DNA of 27,447 nt from a virus: the IMG/VR virus record IMGVR_UViG_3300034066_001836, positions 1 through 27,447 of that record. One strand, 5' to 3'. A model generated the notes under the pieces. That model was not told the origin of the DNA, made no database searches, and worked only from the letters and a program-made list of their open reading frames with translations. How positions within the stretch are numbered: position 1 is the stretch's first letter; every line of letters starts with the position of its first letter. The position numbers and the translations under genes were made by a program. This document shows, in pieces, positions 15,983 to 23,076 of this stretch.

Positions 15983-16558
15983 ATGACTTGCGTGGTTGGG
16001 CTTATTACCGATTCTGGCTTGATGTTTGGGGCCGACTCTTTAGTAACAACCGAATCGGGCTCGAAGCTTACACTTCTGGATAAGAAGGTCTTCATAAAGA
16101 ACAACATCATCTTTGGCTTTTGCGGGGACCTCCGATTTGGTCAGCTCATTAAACACCGCTTCAATCCGCCTTCGCCCGGAAGAAACAAGGACGTTGAGCT
16201 ATTTGTTCACACAAAGCTCGTCCCAGACCTTCAGAAGTTCTTTCATGACCTTGGGTACTTAAAATTGGACCAAGGCTCTTTTGAACTTATGATTGGGGTA
16301 AATCGCAGCATATTCACACTTTCAGAAGACCTAGCAGTTGTCGAAACCCCAACGAGGTACCAGGCTATCGGCAGCGGAGCCGATTATGCCCTTGGCGTCA
16401 TGTACGCTACCAAGTCAATTTCTAGTCCTACCCAGCGCATTACCCTGGCACTAGAGGCATCCAGTCAATTTTGCCAAACCGTAGCTAAGCCCTTTAACTT
16501 TGAGTTCCTCCCCTCGGCTACGAAGCGTCAGACAACCCAAGCAAGAAAGAAGAAGTAG
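15983..16558 (+). CDS. Proteasome beta/HslV-like Ntn hydrolase (T1 peptidase family)
   Basis: 191 residues. The protein begins Met-Thr, so removal of Met would expose Thr as nucleophile. Counting that Thr as 1, Asp17 (FGADS) and Lys33 (LLDKKVF) fall exactly where proteasome beta subunits and HslV keep their catalytic residues. The glycine-rich IIFGFCGDLRFGQLI strand and AIGSGADYALGVMYA near residue 130, followed by a helix, are also typical of the fold. The last 15 residues are basic and probably disordered. No ATPase partner such as HslU is in the window. It may form a self-compartmentalised protease acting on phage or host proteins; substrate unknown. It is preceded by an unknown gene one base away. 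Confidence 0.75.
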   Translation: MTCVVGLITDSGLMFGADSLVTTESGSKLTLLDKKVFIKNNIIFGFCGDLRFGQLIKHRFNPPSPGRNKDVELFVHTKLVPDLQKFFHDLGYLKLDQGSFELMIGVNRSIFTLSEDLAVVETPTRYQAIGSGADYALGVMYATKSISSPTQRITLALEASSQFCQTVAKPFNFEFLPSATKRQTTQARKKK

Positions 16559-16567
16559 GAGGTTTTC

Positions 16568-16876
16568 GTGGCATCGACCCGGAAACACTTTACTTTACAG
16601 GCCGAAAAATTGGGATTTAAGCGATACAGGCCCAAAGGAGACATCCATCGCTACAGTGCTCGGGAGTACATAAGGCGCCCACCACTTGCAGTTGGTATGT
16701 CCCCCAAGGGAAGCTCTGTTGATGTGTCGGTCTATCAGCTAGAGGATAAGCTCTGTCGTCACTTTGATACCTATAGCGAGGCTTGGAGCTTCCTTGTGAA
16801 GCTTATTACGCAGCTTGAAAATCCGGCAGCCTCCTCTCCACATGAGCCCTTAAAGTCAAAGAGACGAAAGGGGTAA
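16568..16876 (+). CDS. Small basic unknown protein
   Basis: 102 residues with a GTG start; AGGAGG lies 5 nt upstream, a strong ribosome-binding site. The sequence is basic and aromatic (RKHFTLQAEKLGFKRYRPKG; YSAREYIRRPPLAVG), ending in a Lys/Arg run. Not recognised. It follows the HslV-like gene by 9 nt and closes this plus-strand group. The -1 frame stays open across its stop (see findings). Confidence 0.65.
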   Translation: MASTRKHFTLQAEKLGFKRYRPKGDIHRYSAREYIRRPPLAVGMSPKGSSVDVSVYQLEDKLCRHFDTYSEAWSFLVKLITQLENPAASSPHEPLKSKRRKG

Positions 16877-17005
16877 GCTCATCGGGAAGACTGAGCACTT
16901 TTGTGACCAATGAAAAGCTTAAAACCTCTGTAGCGTCGAGGAACTGCACAAATGTACGAGTTCTTGAGGTGTCGTATAAGCCGGGCACCACAACGCGGGC
17001 AATAA

Positions 17006-17031
17006 AAAAGGCACCCGCTTGGGTGCCTTTT
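17006..17031. terminator. Bidirectional Rho-independent terminator
   Basis: AAAAGGCACCC-GCTT-GGGTGCCTTTT is a perfect 11-bp stem with a 4-nt loop, flanked by A-rich and T-rich sides, between the plus-strand group ending at 16876 and the convergent tail tube gene. It can serve both strands. Confidence 0.9.
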
Positions 17032-17051
17032 CATTTTGCAATCGGTCTCTA

Positions 17052-17609
17052 TTAGGTACGTACGGTACCCTCTGGAACCACCGAATCAACAGCAAACGTA
17101 ACCTGGAATCGCTCGATCTGATTCGAAGCTTCCCACCCAAGAGTAATCTCGGAAACGTTCGTTGGGAAAATTCCTACACACTTCCAAGACTTAATCAAAG
17201 CCTCATCCTGCCCATACTGGTGAATCAGAGCCTGAGACTTGTACTGTGATGGTCGGCTTGTAAACCCGCTATTTCGTACGTTATCGGTCGGCTCATTCAA
17301 TGCGGAGAGCCAGGCGATAAATGCGTCGTAAACCGCAAAGTCTTCATCGTTAATAATCTCAATGGACCATGGCGCATACGTTCTGCTTCCCGAGAAGTTT
17401 ACAGCACGCCCCTGGAAGAAGACTGGAATAGCGTCGACAGTCGAAGCTGGGATTTGAGTAGCGGTCGCCTTAACTGGTACGTCCCGCGAGAACGTAGAAC
17501 CATTGGCGTTGATCATGGAGATTGGAAGAGACATCTCTACTTGAAAGAGATGAGGCCGCGCTCCGCCGTAGCGCATAGTCTCTGTAAATTCGTCGATTTT
17601 AAATGTCAT
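17052..17609 (-). CDS. 19: Major tail tube protein gp19
   Basis: 185 residues (T4 gp19 about 163). The start MTFKIDEFTETMRYGGARPH, then LFQVEMSLPIS, and VKATATQIPASTVDAIPVFF with GRAVNFSGSRTYAPWSIEII are typical of gp19, as are the NDEDFAVYDAFIAWLSALNE helix and GIFPTNVSEITLGWEASNQI near the end. It polymerises into the inner tube of the contractile tail. It directly follows the sheath gene, as 18-19 do in T4, and has its own late promoter core 36 nt upstream, after the sheath gene's hairpin. Confidence 0.9.
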   Translation of the reverse strand: MTFKIDEFTETMRYGGARPHLFQVEMSLPISMINANGSTFSRDVPVKATATQIPASTVDAIPVFFQGRAVNFSGSRTYAPWSIEIINDEDFAVYDAFIAWLSALNEPTDNVRNSGFTSRPSQYKSQALIHQYGQDEALIKSWKCVGIFPTNVSEITLGWEASNQIERFQVTFAVDSVVPEGTVRT

Positions 17610-17645
17610 AGCTTGATATCAAGAAATATGCTTGGTTTCAGCATT

Positions 17646-17653
17646 TATTTATG
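17646..17653 (-). promoter_or_regulatory. T4-type late promoter core (CATAAATA) for tail tube
   Basis: The minus strand reads CATAAATA, 36 nt upstream of the gp19 ATG. Confidence 0.6.
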
Positions 17654-17660
17654 TCGTTTA

Positions 17661-17683
17661 AGGGGAGGTTTTCACCTCCCCCT
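17661..17683 (-). terminator. Hairpin after the tail sheath gene
   Basis: GGGGAGGT and ACCTCCCC pair over 8 bp with a 4-nt loop, just 3' of the sheath stop on the minus strand. The following TTAAAC is only weakly T-rich, so termination is likely partial; a new late promoter follows. Confidence 0.6.
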
Positions 17684-17688
17684 TCTCA

Positions 17689-19596
17689 CTAAAACTTCCC
17701 TACGACCTCGTTAAATGCCACACCCGAGCGTGTTGCTACGAAATTGAGGGTAATGAAGCTGATGGACTTTGCCGGTTTCACATAGATGTCACCAACAAAC
17801 TCGTTACGGTCAACAACCTCAGCTGTGTTGTTTGTCCCATCGCACACGACCTTCGAATCGTAAATACCGCGTCGAGCCTGAACCGTCTTAAGGAACGGCT
17901 CAACTTGGTTTTTGAAGTTGTTACGAGTAACATCATCGTTGATTTCGTGAATCAGGCTCTTAGCGACAATCGATATCGATTTGCGAAGCACGATGAAGAG
18001 TCGGCGTACGTTAATTCGGTCAAATGCCGATGGGCGAGCAAGGAGTGTCTTATCTCCAATCCAAACTGGACCACTTCCAGCCTGCGAGACGACAAAGTTG
18101 ACTCCAGACAGGTAAAGGTCGTCACGGGCGGCTTTGCGTGGGTTCCAGGCAAGCTTTACAACTTCCTTGAGCGTTCCTCGATTGTAGCCAGCAGGCGATA
18201 CCCATGGGTGACTCTGAGTGTCCGCACGAGCGGTAATACCTGCAAGATCACCGTTGTCCGGGATCCAAACAAAAGTGTCACGGTACTTGTCGTAAATGTT
18301 CAACCAGTTAGAGGACATTACGCCGTACGATGTCGAGGTCAGAGTGTTTCTAAACTCAATTACGTTAGCAGCCTCTCGACCGACCGCAGCTACCACGTCA
18401 TCCTTCTCAGGCGAAACGATAGCGATGCAATCCTGTCTGGTTTCTGCGATACCAAGAACATGAAGAGCTACAGCAGAAGATGCCTCTCCGCAAAGAAGAA
18501 GAGCAATATCGATAGACTCGGTATCAGAAAAGAGGTCATACCCGAGGTTCCTAGCAGCATCAATCGAGGAGCCAGAGTTGACATCTCGCCCACCGGTCAA
18601 TCTCATAGTGGTTGGCTTGTTTACCTGAGTAAAGGATGTTCCCGAAGACTTAGATCCCCAGTTTAATCCAGCTGGGAGATGGTCGGTCCAGTAAACGTAG
18701 GCGCTATTACGGTTAATACGATTAACGTAGTAGCTCGAAGTACCATCCTCATCCATGGCATCAGAAGCCTTAGACATGAACGAGTAACGCTCAAGTACTG
18801 TACCTGGGATATTCGTAAACTCTCCACCTCGGTCTATGACGACGACGTGGATTTGGTCATTGGAACCACCCTTGTTCAAAACGAACTCAGAAGTTCCAGG
18901 AGCAACGCCGATAGCATCGGCAAACTCCCATTTTGCAACAAGGGTCGCCCCAGAGAGAGCCGGGGAGAAGGCTCGGTCTACGACAAGGGTAGCGTCATCA
19001 ACGACATCAACTACCTTTCGCTCTTGGCCGCTAACTGTATCTTTTACAATAGAACCAACTGCTACTCGGGAAATGAACTCAGAATCTTCGTCGCCGCTTA
19101 CTTCTGTACCAACAGATGTAACAGTTCCAGCCAAAGTCTGATTGAACGCAGCCGAAGACGGACATACAGAGATTTCAATCGAGTTTCCGAGGGCGCCGGG
19201 GCATCGAGCAGCAAAGGGGCCTACGTTTGGTAATCCGCCTGAGAAATTAGACTCATAGTGAGAGCCGTTTTTAATGAGAACACCAACTCCGGGCGCCCCG
19301 GTGCCAGTTCCATTCTCTGCCGTAGCATTTAAAGCTCCAACTCCAGCAGCGCGAACCACTCGAAGGGCATCTGCATACGACAGGAATCGGGCAGCGGTAA
19401 AGAAAGAAGTTGCAGTATCAAGATCAGGCTTACCGAATCTCTTTACAAGCTCTCCTTCGTTGGAGAGGGTTACGATTTCGTCTAATGGGCCCCATCGGAA
19501 TACGCCACAGAAAGCTCCAACAGTCGTGTTGACTCCTGGAACATAGCTTGAGAGGTCAACCTCTCGTGTTATAACGCCTGGTGAAATTTGAGTCAT
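17689..19596 (-). CDS. 18: Tail sheath protein gp18
   Basis: 635 residues from the ATG at 19596 (MTQISPGVITREVDLSSYVP), with AAGGGA upstream; the frame extends further 5' but without a suitable start. T4 gp18 is about 659. The N-terminus with PGVITREVDLS, then GAFCGVFRWGPLDEIVTLSN, is diagnostic, as is the C-terminal domain: ARPSAFDRINVRRLFIVLRK, then SIVAKSLIHEINDDVTR and the closing FITLNFVATRSGVAFNEVVG. Sheath subunits surround the tube and contract on infection. It lies between terminase and tube as in T4. Confidence 0.92.
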   Translation of the reverse strand: MTQISPGVITREVDLSSYVPGVNTTVGAFCGVFRWGPLDEIVTLSNEGELVKRFGKPDLDTATSFFTAARFLSYADALRVVRAAGVGALNATAENGTGTGAPGVGVLIKNGSHYESNFSGGLPNVGPFAARCPGALGNSIEISVCPSSAAFNQTLAGTVTSVGTEVSGDEDSEFISRVAVGSIVKDTVSGQERKVVDVVDDATLVVDRAFSPALSGATLVAKWEFADAIGVAPGTSEFVLNKGGSNDQIHVVVIDRGGEFTNIPGTVLERYSFMSKASDAMDEDGTSSYYVNRINRNSAYVYWTDHLPAGLNWGSKSSGTSFTQVNKPTTMRLTGGRDVNSGSSIDAARNLGYDLFSDTESIDIALLLCGEASSAVALHVLGIAETRQDCIAIVSPEKDDVVAAVGREAANVIEFRNTLTSTSYGVMSSNWLNIYDKYRDTFVWIPDNGDLAGITARADTQSHPWVSPAGYNRGTLKEVVKLAWNPRKAARDDLYLSGVNFVVSQAGSGPVWIGDKTLLARPSAFDRINVRRLFIVLRKSISIVAKSLIHEINDDVTRNNFKNQVEPFLKTVQARRGIYDSKVVCDGTNNTAEVVDRNEFVGDIYVKPAKSISFITLNFVATRSGVAFNEVVGKF

Positions 19597-19634
19597 TTTA
19601 CTAATCCCTTGTTTATCGGATTCGCTGATACGTC

Positions 19635-19642
19635 TATTTATT
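19635..19642 (-). promoter_or_regulatory. T4-type late promoter core (AATAAATA) for tail sheath
   Basis: The minus strand reads AATAAATAGA, 38 nt upstream of the sheath ATG at 19596. The position also supports that start over the longer open frame. Confidence 0.6.
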
Positions 19643-19735
19643 GTGCGTAGACCGAGGTGATGGAGCCCGTCGCCCCACGCTGGGGACAATATTCATATCG
19701 AGAATCGAGAAATTGCGACGGTGACGCAGTGATAG

Positions 19736-21352
19736 CTAGTCGCTCATCTTCTTCCAGAGCATCCCATGAGATTCAAACTGCTCTACGCCGTTAAGCTTTT
19801 GCATAAAGTTCAATATTTGATAGGTCTCGGCTTTGGCCTTTACACTCTCCTCGCTTAGAGTGGCGTTATCGAGTATCAGCTTGAACTCTCGAAGAGTGTG
19901 AAGCCAGCCAAAGAGCATTAAGGCAGTAACCAGGTCGTCGTGGTTTCCTTCCTCTGCCGCATAGACAGCGCCCTGCCTTGAATAGCTCTCAAGCTCTTCG
20001 ATGGTTGCTCTATCATTTAGCAAAAGCTGGTCACCCTCAATCAAGCGTTTAAGCTCAGTACACCCTAAGAGCTTTACTGGCAAAGTGGTCTTTCCGCCAA
20101 AGCGGCCCTTTCCATTTCTGCCAAGTAAGACTTTGTGCTGTTCCTTCCCCTTTATCTTCTCAAGCGTAAGAAGGTTCTTGTAATCGGTGGCATAGAGTCC
20201 TTCCGCGACTAGAGGTCCCGTGGACGCATCTTCGATGAAGACCATTGCGTCATTGTACATGACAGCTATCTGCCGGATAAGGAGAGCCAGCTCATGAGGC
20301 TTTATCTTGTTGTCATGGTACGAAGCTACCTGCCTGTATACTTTGTCCGAGACATCAAGAACCTGGACGGCTGAGTAATCAAGACCGACGCCCTCTCCAC
20401 AGTCGCAGATCATCACGTACTGTCTCCCCTCTTCTGGCTCCTTGTATACGTTAAGAGGAACTGTTGTGCTTGGCTTTTGGGAGACAAGAGCCATCAGCTT
20501 ATCTGGGTGAATGAGAGTTTGAGTTGAACCGATCCATTGACACAAATGTTCTTGCCTGAACATATCAAGTCCAAGTTCTTTGACTTGAGCGTCAACCCAT
20601 TCCTTGTTGTCTCGCGCAGGATCAGCTCGGTAGTCAGCTTTGATCAGATGCCAGTTGTTTCCAGCTTCGGCTTCTTTTACGATCTTGTAGAAGTGATTCT
20701 TTCCTTGCGGTGTAGAGGTAACAAATAGCTTTGTTTCAGTACCTGCGGCGATTGTCGGTATGATTGATGCCTTGAACTTTTCTGCGACTGTTCTTTTGAC
20801 TGCGGCAAACTCGTCTAGGAATACAATAGAGAATGACCTACCTCGACCTGCGTTGATTGTTGTAGCTGATACCTGAACAGACGAGCCATTCTCTAGCTTA
20901 ATGGACTTGATGTTCCATTTTGTGTACCCGTGCTTAAGCCAGTGAGGAAGATTCTCATACCCGAGCTTCAGTCGGTCGTGGATTTCAATAGCAGTCTCTT
21001 GCTTGTCTGCCAGAACACCCACTGACACGTTTGGGTGGAAATTGATGAACCACCCAATGAAAGCAGCTGTTACGGAGGTCTTGCCAATCTGTCGCGAGCA
21101 TAGCATTGCAATCATTCGGTGCTCGACGTAAGCCTTAATCGCTTCTTTCTGGAACGGTCTTAGAGGAAAGAGAATGAGACCTTTGTCTGGGTGAGTTATT
21201 TTCCAGTAGTTTTCAATGAAGTAAATCGGATCAGTCGCACACTTGACCCATTCCTGACGCTGCTCGTCGGTGTAAGGAGGTATGTGCCCGGCTTTTCTGA
21301 GCCCAGGCCCTTCCCAATCGACAATCTCTTCATCATCTTTTCTACTTGCCAT
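19736..21352 (-). CDS. 17: Terminase large subunit gp17
   Basis: 538 residues (T4 gp17 about 610). The ATPase domain has Walker A SRQIGKT (86-92), Walker B IVFLDE (176-181) and the coupling motif TSTPQG (212-217). The RNase H-like nuclease domain has CDCGEG with Asp317, Glu374 in VFIEDAS, and HDDLV (471-475), matching the T4 metal ligands. It pumps DNA into the prohead and cuts the concatemer. The start overlaps the end of the small terminase gene by 11 bases, indicating coupled translation. Compared with T4 it is shortened mainly outside the motifs. Confidence 0.93.
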   Translation of the reverse strand: MASRKDDEEIVDWEGPGLRKAGHIPPYTDEQRQEWVKCATDPIYFIENYWKITHPDKGLILFPLRPFQKEAIKAYVEHRMIAMLCSRQIGKTSVTAAFIGWFINFHPNVSVGVLADKQETAIEIHDRLKLGYENLPHWLKHGYTKWNIKSIKLENGSSVQVSATTINAGRGRSFSIVFLDEFAAVKRTVAEKFKASIIPTIAAGTETKLFVTSTPQGKNHFYKIVKEAEAGNNWHLIKADYRADPARDNKEWVDAQVKELGLDMFRQEHLCQWIGSTQTLIHPDKLMALVSQKPSTTVPLNVYKEPEEGRQYVMICDCGEGVGLDYSAVQVLDVSDKVYRQVASYHDNKIKPHELALLIRQIAVMYNDAMVFIEDASTGPLVAEGLYATDYKNLLTLEKIKGKEQHKVLLGRNGKGRFGGKTTLPVKLLGCTELKRLIEGDQLLLNDRATIEELESYSRQGAVYAAEEGNHDDLVTALMLFGWLHTLREFKLILDNATLSEESVKAKAETYQILNFMQKLNGVEQFESHGMLWKKMSD

Positions 21353-21809
21353 TCTTCGCCTTTTTTACTTGCGAAGCGATAAACTCGCCGAATTGGGCGG
21401 AGGTTACGTTTAAGTGAAGATGATTACTTCGCGCTCCGCCTCGGGTATCTTCTTTCCCCCTAACTCCGCCACCACCTTCCAGTGCAGCGAGCATATTGGC
21501 ACCCTCGATTCGGGTCTTTGCAAGAGTCGCGGCGCATTGGAAGAGAAAGCCCTGCTGTGAGGCTGGGGCTAATTGCTTCAGGTCATCAAGCAGATCTTTC
21601 AAAGTTGAAAGAGTGTCTCTGATATGTTCAACCGCTGCTTTTCGATTTTCCTCTGTGAGAGAGATGACCTGCTCCTCGGCGATTCGCGGTGTATGTCCCT
21701 CGATCTCAGGGACAATAACGGGAGATTCTTCCTTCGTTTCGAGTACAGGCTTTGCAAGAGCCTCTACAGTGGATGCGTCTGGGCCATACTCGTTAGTCTT
21801 GTCACTCAT
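21342..21809 (-). CDS. 16: Terminase small subunit gp16 (probable)
   Basis: 155 residues from ATG at 21809 (T4 gp16 about 164); an in-frame Met 3 codons upstream is also possible. It is assigned mainly by position, length and architecture: an acidic, Pro-rich N-terminus, a central helical/coiled-coil segment (VEHIRDTLSTLKDLLDDLKQ and QGFLFQCAATLAKTRIEGAN) and a basic C-terminus. gp16 binds packaging-start DNA and stimulates gp17. It overlaps gp17 by 11 bases, as expected for 16-17. A late promoter core lies 31 nt upstream. Confidence 0.75.
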   Translation of the reverse strand: MSDKTNEYGPDASTVEALAKPVLETKEESPVIVPEIEGHTPRIAEEQVISLTEENRKAAVEHIRDTLSTLKDLLDDLKQLAPASQQGFLFQCAATLAKTRIEGANMLAALEGGGGVRGKEDTRGGARSNHLHLNVTSAQFGEFIASQVKKAKNGK

Positions 21810-21840
21810 ACAATTCAAACACTTTGAAAATTATATCGAG

Positions 21841-21848
21841 TATTTATG
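21841..21848 (-). promoter_or_regulatory. T4-type late promoter core (CATAAATA) for terminase operon
   Basis: The minus strand reads CATAAATACTCG, 31 nt before the gp16 ATG. Confidence 0.6.
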
Positions 21849-21901
21849 AGCGCACTTTGGAAGCTTCGGCGGAGCGCCACGGGGACAGCGGTAGAATTGG
21901 C

Positions 21902-22246
21902 CTATCTCTTCTTTTGCTGCTTGACTAAAAGCTCGGCCCGCCTGCGCTCTCGGTCAGCCTTCCAGGAGGCGTCGGGGTCGTTTTGAGATGCGGTGGCTTG
22001 TGCCTTAGCGGTACTTGGGGTCACCGGCGATTGGGGCTTAGAGTCCTTTAGGCGGAGATATGCCGCATTTACCTGCTTCATTACTTCTGGGTTACCGGTA
22101 GCTGAATCGGGGTGAAACCGCTTGGCGGCTTTGTAATAAGCGGCCTTTAGGTCATTTGGAGAATATCCTACTGGCAAACCGAGGATCGAGCGGGCGTCGT
22201 CGTCGTTTAGGTTCTGCTCTATGAGGAACTCTTCAAAGGTAAGCAT
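21902..22246 (-). CDS. J-domain protein with capsid-targeting-type leader
   Basis: 114 residues from the ATG at 22246. Residues 1-10, MLTFEEFLIE, fit the T4 capsid-targeting pattern (IPIII: MKTYQEFIAE) including a gp21-type L-x-E cleavage site. Residues 15-70 form a J domain: ARSILGLPVGYSPNDLKAAY, then YKAAKRFHPDSATGNPEVMK with HPD at 45-47, and QVNAAYLRL. J domains stimulate DnaK ATPase. The tail is basic with Lys/Arg/Gln repeats, good for DNA-filled heads. TATAAATA ends 5 nt before the ATG; the longer upstream frame would contain the promoter, so it is rejected. Likely a late, possibly packaged protein that engages host DnaK. Divergent from the recombinase gene. Confidence 0.8.
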   Translation of the reverse strand: MLTFEEFLIEQNLNDDDARSILGLPVGYSPNDLKAAYYKAAKRFHPDSATGNPEVMKQVNAAYLRLKDSKPQSPVTPSTAKAQATASQNDPDASWKADRERRRAELLVKQQKKR

Positions 22247-22251
22247 ACCCC

Positions 22252-22259
22252 TATTTATA
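22252..22259 (-). promoter_or_regulatory. Perfect T4 late promoter TATAAATA abutting the J-domain start
   Basis: TATAAATA-GGGGT-ATG on the minus strand. With the T4 rule (core at -13 to -6) transcription would begin at the A of the start codon. Confidence 0.75.
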
Positions 22260-22333
22260 CCCATACACAGGACCGTGGGTGGGGACATAAAACCTACGGA
22301 AATCACTCACCCGACCGTACGCCTTAAAACAAC

Positions 22334-22351
22334 TATGTGAAAACTCACATA
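22334..22351. repeat. Inverted repeat upstream of the recombinase, candidate operator
   Basis: TATGTGA-AAAC-TCACATA is a perfect 7-bp dyad, about 20 bp upstream of the -35 box of the recombinase promoter, in the divergent region with the J-domain gene. Confidence 0.45.
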
Positions 22352-22371
22352 AAAAAAGTTCAATAAATTGT

Positions 22372-22401
22372 TTGAAGTCGGGCCGCCGCAAAAGGTACAA
22401 T
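22372..22401 (+). promoter_or_regulatory. Sigma70-like promoter of the recombinase
   Basis: TTGAAG (22372-22377), an 18-bp spacer and TACAAT (22396-22401), 29 nt before the ATG at 22431. Unlike its neighbours, this gene has no late core, so early host-type expression is likely. Confidence 0.55.
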
Positions 22402-22430
22402 TAGATCATTGGTTGTTAGAGAGAGGCAGT

Positions 22431-23003
22431 ATGAAGGGTTGCAGACCACTTTCCGAGAATGAGAAGACACAGGTTATCAATGCTATTACCGGTCGCCACC
22501 AGCTTCGCGATAAGCTCATTGTTATCTTCGGTATCTACGCGGGATTTCGAATCTCTGAAATCCTTTCCCTCAAGGTGCGAGATGTGTTCCAGAACGGCAT
22601 CGTCCCTAACCACGTAACCGTTCAGCGCAGAAATGTTAAAGGTAAGCGCGAGGGACGAACTGTAGTTCTTCACCAGTCTATTAAGGATGCGATTGTAGAG
22701 TACCTTCTCGCCAACCTTCACCTTTCCCCAGACTCAGAGCTTTTCATCAACCAAGCTGGCACAAAGGCTATTAGCCGCCAACAGGCTTGGAACATCGTGG
22801 AGGCTGCCTTTGCAGCGTGTGAACTCACTGGAACTCTTGGTACCCACTCTCTCCGTAAGACCTTTGCCCTTAACGCTTATCAGAAGTCTGGACACTGCCT
22901 TCTTAAGACAAAGAAGGCACTAGGACATACAGACATTCGAACCACAGAGAAGTACCTAAGCTTTGCCGAGAGCGAGGTTGACGAGCTGATCCTTAGCGCC
23001 TAG
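22431..23003 (+). CDS. Compact tyrosine recombinase/integrase
   Basis: 190 residues from ATG at 22431 (AGAGAGG upstream); the open frame begins at a TTG at 22368 overlapping the promoter. Catalytic residues of the tyrosine recombinase family are present: Arg40 (GFRISEIL), a Lys in NVKGKREGRTVVL, His139 and Arg142 (HSLRKT), His166 (LGHTDI) and Tyr175 (TTEKYLSF). Only the catalytic domain remains; the N-terminal core-binding and arm-binding domains of full integrases are missing. Possible roles are resolving genome multimers or inserting DNA elements; no att site could be identified. It sits between two late genes with leader peptides but has its own sigma70-like promoter. Confidence 0.85.
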   Translation: MKGCRPLSENEKTQVINAITGRHQLRDKLIVIFGIYAGFRISEILSLKVRDVFQNGIVPNHVTVQRRNVKGKREGRTVVLHQSIKDAIVEYLLANLHLSPDSELFINQAGTKAISRQQAWNIVEAAFAACELTGTLGTHSLRKTFALNAYQKSGHCLLKTKKALGHTDIRTTEKYLSFAESEVDELILSA

Positions 23004-23007
23004 GCGC
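22996..23007. repeat. 12-bp perfect palindrome over the recombinase stop codon
   Basis: GCGCCTAGGCGC reads the same on both strands and includes the TAG stop. It could be a recombinase-related site or chance. Confidence 0.3.
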
Positions 23008-23061
23008 CTTGAGTGTTTCATGTTTTAAGTTCTCCGGGGGCCAGTAAGCTACCTATTCCCT

Positions 23062-23069
23062 TATAAATA
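23062..23069 (+). promoter_or_regulatory. Perfect T4 late promoter TATAAATA abutting the nucleotidyltransferase-like start
   Basis: TATAAATA is followed by GGTGGGT and ATG (23077). The predicted transcript would start 2 nt before the ATG. Confidence 0.75.
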
Positions 23070-23076
23070 GGTGGGT

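Noticed and set aside
16806-16991. Minus-strand 61-residue frame
   Set aside because: Overlaps the end of the gene at 16568 in antisense, has no ribosome-binding site and no recognisable features.
17905-18666. 253-residue plus-strand frame inside the tail sheath gene
   Set aside because: Antisense to a well-supported gp18; Ser/Arg/Val-rich composition without motifs; a codon-bias shadow.
19673-19685. CCCCA-CGC-TGGGG hairpin as a gp17 terminator
   Set aside because: Only 5 bp with a 3-nt loop and no T-run on the minus strand.
22247-22306. Longer J-domain protein starting at 22306
   Set aside because: It would include the TATAAATA promoter in the coding region; the ATG at 22246 gives a leader matching known internal proteins.
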